Origin: Bacteroidales bacterium UBA1216
GTDB taxonomy: Bacteria > Bacteroidota > Bacteroidia > Bacteroidales > Paludibacteraceae
DNA: 16,560 bases
NCBI GenBank assembly: GCA_002309255.1
Contig: DBXI01000055.1
Span: forward strand, 9,042-25,601
Direction: 5' to 3'
A model generated the notes under the pieces. The model worked only from the letters and a program-made list of their open reading frames with translations. It was not told where the DNA came from and did no database searches. Below are positions 1 through 10,100 of this stretch, piece by piece. Both the position numbers and the translations under genes were made by a program. Every line of letters begins with the position of its first letter. Position 1 is the first letter of the stretch.

Positions 1-1079
1 AGGTAGTTGTTGGCATAGTGCATCTCGTCGGCGGCATTGATTGGGATGATATCAAACCCTCTTTCCTGTATGTATGCTACAAACGGCACTTCTTCCCGCA
101 GCAGGCGGTATGGCTTGGTGCCCGGCTTGCGCACGTAGATGTCACATGTGCCGAACTCCGGTTCGCCGGGCTTCGCGTTGAGACGGCTGCTGACCATCGT
201 ACACAGGTTGCGGTCGATGATGTTGAAATGCGTGTCCAGGTGCATCTGCATCTGCCAGCGCTTATGGTCATGCACCACTACGATTGTATCATGCCCGAAC
301 GCGTCTGCCTCCATAATCTGACGGATGCCCTCTTCGTTGGTGCGCATGCCGCAGCCGATAAAGGCGATTGTACCGGCCGGGATATAATCGCCGCCTTCCA
401 GACGTCCGTCTCCGTCAATACGCAGAACGGGAGCCACACCCAGATGACGGTAACACAGTTCGATGATATCCGTCTCCGCAGCGCGTTGCGAAGAGTTCAT
501 GCGGCAGATGATATGCCCGCGAGGAGTAGTGATACTCTGGTCACGCGTGAAGTAGAGGTTCATCAGCGGATTATGGATATACTCCGCCACTACGCCGGTG
601 TTGTTATCGGTGGGAAACAGCCGCACCACAGGCCTGAGCAGGACGCAGCGTATCAGATCCGCACGGCTCATCTGCCCAAGCACCTCCTGCTGATAGGCTT
701 CGTTCCTCTCTATGTCGGCATTAGGCATCGCATTCAAATAGTAGGTCAGACTCTTGTCAGCCAGCGCCCGTAAGGTATCCATGGGCATCTCGTTGAGAAT
801 ATCCGTGATTGTGTGCACACGGATGCCATTGGCTTCCAGCAGGCGGATATAGCCTCGGTGCTCTTCGGCGGCCTTGTCCACATCGAAATACTGCTCAAAC
901 AGACCGGCCGACGGGTGAATAATCCCGTCAAACAGCTCCTGACCGGGCGTATGCATCAGGATGACTCCGGCCTTATCCCATTCAGCCTGGGGATAGTCCA
1001 TTCCATTCGCATGCGCCCTCTCCGACACAAGCATCATTGCGCACAGCGCCAATAGAATCAGATAAATTTTCTGTCTCAT
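1..1079 (-). CDS. Secreted arginine deiminase / amidinotransferase-fold protein (3' end outside the window)
   Basis: Translating the minus strand from the ATG at 1079-1077 gives 359 residues that run off the left edge. Residues 1-24 form a signal peptide (hydrophobic core, then an AHA-like cleavage site). The rest carries the arginine-deiminase motif series: ILMHTPGQEL near the N-terminus, FTRDQ at 177-181, EGGD at 228-231 and HLDTH at 280-284. In arginine deiminases (L-arginine to citrulline plus ammonia) these positions supply the substrate-binding Asp and the catalytic Glu and His. The catalytic Cys lies near the C-terminus of the family (about 400-410 residues) and would be outside this window. 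The signal peptide is unusual, because classical ArcA is cytoplasmic. An export role, or a changed substrate such as peptidyl-arginine or agmatine, is possible but cannot be decided here. It is the last minus-strand gene, 68 bases after the giant gene. The family call is firm; the exact substrate is not. Confidence 0.88.
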   Translation of the reverse strand, partial: MRQKIYLILLALCAMMLVSERAHANGMDYPQAEWDKAGVILMHTPGQELFDGIIHPSAGLFEQYFDVDKAAEEHRGYIRLLEANGIRVHTITDILNEMPMDTLRALADKSLTYYLNAMPNADIERNEAYQQEVLGQMSRADLIRCVLLRPVVRLFPTDNNTGVVAEYIHNPLMNLYFTRDQSITTPRGHIICRMNSSQRAAETDIIELCYRHLGVAPVLRIDGDGRLEGGDYIPAGTIAFIGCGMRTNEEGIRQIMEADAFGHDTIVVVHDHKRWQMQMHLDTHFNIIDRNLCTMVSSRLNAKPGEPEFGTCDIYVRKPGTKPYRLLREEVPFVAYIQERGFDIIPINAADEMHYANNY

Positions 1080-1147
1080 ATATTTGGTTGTTTTATTTGC
1101 GATGATTATGTTAGTTCGTCAAAAATTACCAAAAATTATCCAAAAAT
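1080..1147. repeat. AT-rich intergenic tandem repeat upstream of the deiminase gene
   Basis: This 68-base gap holds three near-tandem units at about 1116-1147: CAAAAATTACC, AAAAATTATCC, AAAAATTTA. The motif GTCAAAAATTACC recurs at 14104-14116, and as GTCAAATATTACC near 10590. No hairpin terminator for the giant gene is visible, and no clear TAnnTTTG promoter for the deiminase. The deiminase leader is A-rich, as is usual in Bacteroidota. Confidence 0.6.
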
Positions 1148-4100
1148 TTATTTAGCGAGGCGCACGCCGGTGACATCGTAGCGCTCGCCGTTACGGATGA
1201 TGATGACACGTTCATCTTCAATCACCTTATATACGCCGTTCTCTTCTTCCGCAGGACGGAGCAATACAGGTGCTTTCTTCGTGCCGGCATGGGCGTCCGG
1301 CTGATAATTGATAATTGACAATTCTTCCGATCTGCTGACGCCGTATGGACAATTGACAGTTGCCATCAGTGGTGTGCCTTCGGCGGTCTCGAAGCGGAGT
1401 GTGCCCGTGGCATCGCTCTGGATGGTGAGGAAGTAATAAGCCCCCTCCGACTCCCCCTGAAGGGTGAGAGGTTCGGCTACGCCGACGAGCTCATCGCCAA
1501 TGTAAGCCACTAATCCACTAATCCGCTCATCCACTAATCCACTAATCCCCTTGATGCGCGCGATTATAGTCATGTTGCTCGAAGCCTTCGGGTTGATGAA
1601 TCCACTAACCCGCTCATCCACTAATCCACTAACCCGCATCGGCACATTGGTGCGGCCGAACGATGTCGGCTTGGGGAAGCGGAAGGTCTTGGCGGTGGTG
1701 GCATGGCTCAGGTACATGTAGCCGTCACCCGGGGTCAGAGCGCGGAGCGTGCCGAGCCATTCGCCTTCGGTGTAGAGCGCAAAGCCGGTCTGGTTCTTCA
1801 CGATGTCGCCTTCCATCGGCGCAGCCTCTGCCAGAGCGGCATCGAGCGAGTTAGCCGCCTGTGCGGGATAGCCCATCCACGTCCAGCCGTTGGCATTGAG
1901 GGTGATATCAATCTGCGTCGGGTCGGTCGGTGCACCGATGAGGGTCTCCTCATACGGCTCAGTAGCCTGCAGTTTGTACATCCGGTTGTAGGCGAACGAT
2001 TGGAGCGTACCCGTCCAGTGCATCAAGGTGTTCGTACCGTCGGTGACAACAGCAATAGCATCTTGCGCATGCTGGAAGACTACCGGCACGCTGTTGACCT
2101 TGGGCTGGGCGTAGAGCGAGAACCACTTCCACGACGCTGCGTTGTGCGACAGGTCTTGCTCTATCTCGTTGAGCGGCGTGAAGACCACAGGGTTAGCGAA
2201 CGAGCCGATGCTCCGGTCGCTGACGAAGGTATATGCCTGCTGGTTGGAGATGCTGACGGACGGATAGATGATACCCGTGCTGGCATCGTAGAGCTTGTAG
2301 GTGAGCGATGCGGATTGCTGACCGCCATAGATGGTCAGCAGCACCATGTAACTGTCGTAGCGGCTGAAGTACTGCGGATGAGCCACGCCCACGCACTCCG
2401 TGCCACGGAACGCGGCAATCATATCCTTGGTATCGCTGCTCTGGATGCCGTCAATGTTCAGCATGCCTATGACGGTCATCGTCGATTCGCCCGGGACGGC
2501 AGTCCATTCGGGTGCATCGCCTTCGCTGACCACAGTGATATGCAGTGGTGCGGCGATATTCTGCGAACCGGTAAGATAAACGACGGTCTCATACGTGCCG
2601 ACCGGCAGGCTCTCACTTACGGTGAAGGTGAGCGTAGCCGAACTGATCGGCATCAGCACGCCGCCTTCGGCGTTAGCCGTGAGCCAGTCGGGCATGCCGC
2701 TGATGCTCCAGGTCTCGCTCTGCGAACCGCGGTTGTCGATGGTAGCTGTGAAGGTAGCGGGCTGTGCACCTGTCTTGGTGACGGTGAGTTCATCGGTCTG
2801 CCATCTGAGGATGTTCTGCTGCACATATACGCTCCAGGTTACAGGTTGCGCCTCGTTGCCGTAGAGGTCTTTGACGCGCTTGGCGGTGAGCGAAACGGTA
2901 CAACCCTCTATCTTCGCCGGCTGCTCATCGAGCACGATACGTATCTGCCGCTCGCTTGCCACGAACGAGAACTGCACGTTCTCCACTTTCGGTGCGGGTT
3001 TGAGCGGTGCCGTATTGAGTGCGCTGAGCGACAAGCCTGTTGCGCTGATGGCGTTCTCCGAGAGGACATCAGCCAGCGTGGATGTGGTGACAACCTGGTT
3101 ATACTCGTCGCGTGAGAAGCGCTCCAGCGGATAGTAGGCTGCCAATCCTGCCTCGTTGCCCATGAGGCGTGCAAAGCGTGCGTTCTTGATGACATCAGCC
3201 GTGCGGCGCGCTTTCCAGATACGTATCTCATCCACCGCGCCCTGCAAGCCCTGACCGATGGTCAGTTCGTTGCCATGGAGCGCCGGCATAGTTGATGCGG
3301 CAAACTGCTTGCACGGCTCGCCGTCCAGATAGATGATGCCGCTGCCGTTGGTCGATTTGAGCACGTTGACAGCGAGGTGGTGCCACTGGCCGTCACGCAG
3401 ATCCTGACGGAGCACCTCGACGGGTACATCCTGACCTATCACGATTTCCATGTAGCCACTCCGGTTCAGTCTGAGGTTCATCCGGTCAGTTGCCATGATG
3501 GATACGACACCCTGCTGGGTCTGTTCGGCTTTTACCCACGCCTCGATGAGGTAATCCTCCTCATCGGTGGTGTTGAGTGCGCCGATGGTGACGGTAGCTG
3601 CATGCGTGCCGTCAAGCGTCAGGGCGTAGTTCTCGCCATTGATCCACCACGCGTTGGCAGGCAGCTCTATGTGTCGCGAGCGTGCCAAATCGGCAGTTGC
3701 GGTGCCGTGACCCTCGCTCAGCGGCCAATAGCCCAACAGCCCGTGGGTATAACGGCTCTTGGTGGTATACATGGTCAGCTGGGCTTCCGCCATCGAGCGG
3801 TCGCTGTCCCAGAGCACCAGCTCCTGCACCTGTGCCGTCAGTCCGTTGCCGCCCAGCGCAAGCACACCGTTGCCCTCGTAAGCCGCAGCAGGCTGATGGT
3901 CGATGAGTTGCACGGTGAAGTCATCCTGCGCGTAGTCGGCAGCGATGACGTTGTTCTCCGCATTGTAGCTGACATGCAGGTAGATCCATTTGCCTACCGG
4001 CAGTGCGGTGGTGGCGGTCAGCTTGCTGCCAGCCACGCTTACGGTGAGGTAACCCGACTCAATGGCGAGCACGAACTGCTGTCCGGCTGCGCCATGCGTG

Positions 4101-7100
4101 AGCAGCGTACCGTCGGCGTGGTAGTTGAGCCACATCGATACGGAGAACGACTTGCCGGCGAGGTTCATCGTGGCGCTGGTTTTTGCCTCCGCATCGCCGT
4201 TGAGGTTCAGTGCCACATCGTGTGCCACCTCGCCCTCGTTGAGTACGCCCGTCACATCGAAGTTATTGGGCTTGGTCAGGACGGTGGATTGTATATCCTC
4301 GTTGAAGGTGATGAGCAGATCCTCCGTTCCGGTCAGCACGCCGCTCGCCGGGCTGGGCGTAGCGATGAGTTGCGGACGCGACAGGTTGCGGATGACGCGT
4401 ACCTCCTCGCTCTCGTTCAATACCTCCTTGCCGCCCTGGTCGCAGACGGTCACGGCACGGAAGATGTAGGTCTTGTCGGCAAAATCTTCCGAACGGAGGT
4501 CAAGCACATAATTGAGCTTGGCTGTTCCCTCCAGCGGCGTGAGCGGCAGCAGCGTCGGGTCGTTTGCCAGACGTGTCTCGTCTTTTGTATATTCCTGCAG
4601 GGTGCGGAAGTCCGCATCGTTCTCTGCCTTGTACTGCAGGCGGATGCCCTTGAGCGAACTCATCGAGTAGTTGTAGCCGCTCATCGAGAGCGTCACGGGT
4701 TCCTCGGTGTCGGTATTGACAAGCGTGTGCGAGGACTCGAGCGTTATATCCGAGCACGTAGGCTGGAAATAGACGGAGAACGTAGTATAACATGCCATCT
4801 CGCCACGCGGCTCCTGCGGGTCAGTCTGACACTGCGACGCCAAACGCAACATAACATTCTCATAACTGAGCACATCGGGGTTGGTCTGCCGAAGGGTGAG
4901 GGTCTTGGTCAGGGTCTTGTTCGGCGTGATATATACCGACGAACCGCGGTTCAGGCTGGCATCGTCCATCATCACCGACAAGCCATCGGGGTTCGAACCG
5001 CCTATAACACCTATATCATATATTACGTCGTATCCCACCTCGCTGAGGTTGCTCATGTTAATCACCATAGTCGCCGTACCGCCGGCAGGCACGCCGGTTA
5101 CTACGGGGTTCTGAATGGTTATCTCGGGTTTCTCGATCTGCATCGTCTTGGCGGAGATGACCGTGCCGGGCTGGTAGTACCATGTGGTGTCCTGATCCTC
5201 GTACGGACAACTGGTAGCACCGCCGCGGGTGACAAACACCGGGCTGAACCCGTCTTCGGCCTTGAGTACATCCACCGAGAAGTAGTCGGCATAATCCGCA
5301 TCAGCCAAAGTATAGCCGGTGGTGCTTGTTGTCGTGACGGTCTCAGACGACTCCTCCACCCATGTACCGCCATTGGTGGTGGATACTTCTATGCCTATTC
5401 CGAAACCGCCGAAGTTGTAGCCGAACTCATTGCCGATAACCACATTGAAGCCGTCGGTATCGCTCTCCGAGATGCCTTCGCTGTTCTCTTCGGTATATGA
5501 TTCCGAGATAGTTGTGCCGCCGGAGATGGAGTAGTTCTGAATGAGCTGCGTCGAACGGTTGTTGATGGCGTTGACCTTGACCTGCTCGTTACGCGCCAGT
5601 TGCTTCTCCCATTTGCTGACTTGCAGGTTGTAGAAGTTGATCATGTCCTGATAGCCCTGCTCCTTCTCGTACTCCAGAGGCATAATCATGGTGTAGGACG
5701 GGCCGACATATCTGCCGTCTTGCATCGCATCGATAGGCACAGCCGCGCTACCCCACACACTTTCATCGCTGTTGCTCGTACCGTATCGCGGATCGTCGGG
5801 ACTGAGCGTGGTGACATAGATCGGGTCTTCGCCCTTGGCGGGACGCGACACGGTGGATGGGTCACTGACCTGAATGAGCAGGTTGTTGCGCAGCATCTCG
5901 TAGTTAGGTAGCAGCGTACCGATGATGTAATACTGGTCGTAACTGAAGAAGGTCTCGAACTCTTCGCCGATGGCTACTGCGGTGTCCCGCACCAGTCGCG
6001 GCATCTCAGTCAGCGGATCCCAGTCGATATTGATGTTATAACTCATGCCGAACAGCAGGTTCTTCGATCCACCGATGAACACATCGCCCCACGCACCGGT
6101 GAACTCGCGCGAGTCGCTGGTGGATATATCGCGGGTACAGGTAACGGTGTGGGTCGAGGTGGTGCCGGACTGACGCTCACATTCATAGGCCGCACCGACC
6201 GTTAGGTTATCTTTCGCCGTCATGCTGCTTATCATCATAAAGCCTACACCTGTTCCCGTTTCGACTTCGACCCCAAAGGCAAGGGTTGTCTTCAGTTCGG
6301 TGTTGTCTTTAAAGGTCGCAGTGGATGATTGGGTAAGACTTACCGAACTGCCTTTGGTCCATGTGGTATTGGAGTTCGATCCCGGCGGGTCACGCAGCAC
6401 CATGAGCACCTCATCCGGACCTTGGGTGACGAAGTTATTACCCGTAGGCATACCGCCGAGTACGATCACCTTGAACGACTCGTTGCCACTCCAGGACATC
6501 TGCGTGCCGTTGTTGTCGTACGTGATCGACAAGCCGCGCGTATAAGGCTCCATGATGTTCGGGAAGCCTACGGTGAAGCGGTACATGGCCTTGCCGTCGT
6601 CGTCGAGGGTCAGTGTCTCGTTCATCGTCTCGTACAGTTCGCCCAACTCCGTTGTGTCGCTCTTGACGGATACGGAGGTGGTGGAGGCAAACTGGTTCTT
6701 GATAGTCACGTTCTTGCCCGCCAGCGGCACATCGTAGCTCACAGGCTGCTCGCCGTCGTAGTTGACGTAGCGCTCGAACGCATAGAGCTGATACGTGTAC
6801 GACGACAGCTCCTCATATACTGGATAGCCGAACGTATATTGCACTTTTCCGTCCGCGCCGAGCACAGGCGCGCCCTGCTCATCCACGGCATACAGCGGCA
6901 CAGTGTGCTCTGCGCCGTTGAGGTCCTTGACGGTGTAGGTCTTCATGCCGAACGTGCCGTTCTTGTTCTCTGTCAGCTCCATCACAGAGGGTGCTTTGTA
7001 CTCCATCTTGACGGCAGCCATGTATTCGAATCTGCGCCATTCGCCCTTCTCATCCTGCACGGAGTCGGCATAGATAGCCGTGGTGTGGGTGGCATCGACG

Positions 7101-10100
7101 GACGGCAGACTGAAATCGTTCTTGCCGATCATATCCTCTTCGGGTCGTGACGGGATCTTGACATCCGTCACATCGTAGCGCAGCGGCGGCAGTTGAGCCA
7201 CCCACTCGCCCGTTGCGGGATCGGTCTCTACTACGATATAGTTCTTGCCGGCGGGCACAAATGCATGTCCGCGCGGACTGACGTAGCGCAAGGTGTCGCT
7301 GCTGATGTCGTAGGATACGCTGGTGCTGCTGGCATCCGGCGTCGTGGCGTTCAGGTAGCCGTTCTCGTTCGACAGGTGCAGCTCCAGTTTAGCCTGACCG
7401 ATAGTGGCCTGGCTTACACCCAGACCTAAGGGCTTGTCATTCTCTATATCACCGCCCGTAACACGTCCTGCCACCGTGACGGTGGTCTGGTCGTAGAAGG
7501 TCAGACCGCTCAACTCGCGGTCGAAGGTATGACGCACACCTACGCCCTCCGGGTCTGCCGGGTAACGACCGTCGTTAAGGAAAGTGTGCTCCTGCTTCTT
7601 GATCGACACGAAGTGATCGCCTATGGGCACGCTCACCTCAAACTCGCCGTAGTCATTGGTCATCACCGCCTCACCGTCGCGCGAGGCGATAGAGCCGTCC
7701 ACATAGATATATGCCTCCTGCACCGGTATGGTGGTGTGCTCGTAGTAGGCTACACCCCGCACGCGGAACGAACTGACGTCGTCAAAGTCCACACTGTTGT
7801 GTACCAGCGAGTTATTACCTATATAGCGCAACTGCTGCGTGGGGTTGAACCGGTGAACGCCAAAGGTAGGCACAATCGAATAGGTGGCTCCTGCGCCGGC
7901 GAAAGGTATGCCCTGGATGATATAGTTGCCGTCCTGATCCGTCTTGGCTTTCAGCGACAAGGCGGATGGCGTGAGCGTGGAGGTCTCGGCGTTGCTGCCC
8001 ACCTTGCCGTGATGCTGGTGGTAGAACGTGCCGTCCTGCGAATAGTCGAAGAACTGATATTTGAGCCCTTCGTCAAACGTCCAATAGGTCTCCAGGTTCG
8101 GCTCGTTACCGATGAGCAGATGATCGTAGTTCTCGTTCACCTCCTCCTCACTCAGGCACTTCGTCCACAGGCGGAACTCATCGGCGTAGCCCTTGAAATA
8201 ACCTAGACGGAACTGATCCGGCTCCGGCTGACTGTCGATCACTCCCAGCCCCGTTGTCAGCGTCTGCACCGCCTTGCTGCGGGTCACGCTGCCGTTCTCG
8301 TCCTGACTGATCAGGTACGCCGTCAGGGTGTTCCCGCTGCGGGTGAAGGTCAGGAAGCTGTAGGTCTCCGGCTGTACGGTCAGACCTGCAAACGGGTACT
8401 CGTTCGAAGCCTGGTCATCGCCGCCGATGAACGACAGACTGCCGTCGGCACTGAGCGAGAACAGGTTGTTGTTAGCCAGATACAGGAACCAGCTGTCCTG
8501 CAGCTGCTCCGGATAGATCCATAACTGGACGGAGAAGTCGCCGCTGAGTAGACCGGCCAGGTAGTCCTCACTCGGGTACTGCCATAGCACCGCACCGCGG
8601 TCGGTGGTGAAGTGCATGGAGTGGTACTGCTCGTTGCCGTCGCCCGAAGCATCGGACTTCATCGCCACCACATCCACACCGGCAACGGCCGTGCCGGTCG
8701 AGCCGTAGGTGATACGTCCGCTCACGGTACCTGTGGTGCGCGCAAAGCCGATGTCCGTGATCTCGTTCTCTATCACCGTACCGTCCGGACATTTGTCCTG
8801 CACTGTGATGCGATAGTCGTAATACACACCGGGCAGCGGTGTCTCATCGGTGAACAGCAGGTACTCATCCGCACTCGACATCCGATGGATAGTCGTCCAC
8901 GGATCGCTTGTACGCTCCGCCAGGCGGCGGTCAACGATATAGGTCTTGGAGGTATTGGTCTCCTGCTGCTGGTTGACTTGCCAGGCGAGCTTGACCACGC
9001 CGGGATAGACACCTTTCTCGGCATCGAAATCCACGAACAGCGTGCCCTGACCGATACCTTTCTTGGCAGTGGTTACCTCGCTGAGCTTGACATCGTCTAT
9101 CCAGCCTTCCACGCGGTAGGTGCGCGGCTGACAACCGTTGATCGGCTCCGCCGTATAGGGCACACCCGTAGCTGCGTCCACACCGTTCTGACGATCCAGA
9201 TGCTCCTGCGTGGTGCGGTGTTGCCATACGTAATCGGTCTGGTAATCGCCGGGAACAATGGTATAGATAGGCTCGGTCTCGTCGTTGACAAAGATCTTGA
9301 ACGTGTGCCCGAAGCCCTCCGGATAGCCGTCAGATGTCCATGCCAGTTCGATGTAGTCGAGGAACGCCTCCGACCGGAAGTTGTTCACCGGCATCGAACG
9401 GCTGCAACTGATTGTTTTCGACACAGCCGCCTGCTCTTTCTGCGTGTTGATATCCCACGCGTTGGATACGTAATAGAGCGTATAGGTCTCTTCCTGCTCG
9501 TTGCGGAAGCCTCTGTCGGAGTATGACCGCTGACCGGGGTCGAGCGTAGCTATCTGCGTGTTGCCGCGGTAGAGCACCCACTGAAAATCCATATAGTTGC
9601 CCGGCGTACTGCCGAGCGTCCAGGTCAGATATACCGATTGGGTCGCCTGATTGAACGTGGCATCGAACGTAGCGGCCTTGATCATCGGCGGCTGGATAGT
9701 TGCCTCAAGGCTGCCCACGGCGCTGTTGTAGGCATACGAGCCGCCGTCCAGCATGTACTCCACCGTGTAGGTGCCCACCTCTGTGGCACGGGGCAGACTG
9801 CTCGAAAACGAGCCTTCCTGACCGACACGGTACTTCATCGTGCCGTAGTTGCCGCTCGGGGTGCTCGCCACAAGGAACTGCGGCGTGCCATCGTACACGA
9901 TGTCTTCCGCCGCCTTCGGATGGTTGTTCACCGTCAGCGTCTGCGTGGCAAAATGCTGCTGGATATAGATGAAGTCACCACCTGCACCTTCGTTCATATC
10001 TGCCGCACCACCTAAGTCGCAACCGCGCCATAATACAGCACACGTGCTTGACCAACCGTCTTCCGCCTGACCGGAGATGCTCAGACTCTCTATCACACGC

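Noticed and set aside
18..773. A 251-codon open frame on the plus strand
   Set aside because: Antisense to the deiminase gene, which carries the complete family motif series on the minus strand.
1507..1633. CRISPR-like repeat array
   Set aside because: The units are contiguous octamers without unique spacers, and they are translated inside a gene.
1703..3115. A 470-codon open frame on the plus strand
   Set aside because: Antisense shadow of the giant gene's C-terminal third; no domain, no start context.
3377..5500. A 707-codon open frame on the plus strand
   Set aside because: It lies wholly antisense to the giant gene, whose domains and codon phase are clear. The translated product has no recognisable domain and is rich in Arg/His/Val, as antisense frames of this codon use are.
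8612..9526. A 304-codon open frame on the plus strand
   Set aside because: Antisense to the FnIII/LamG part of the giant gene; no independent support.
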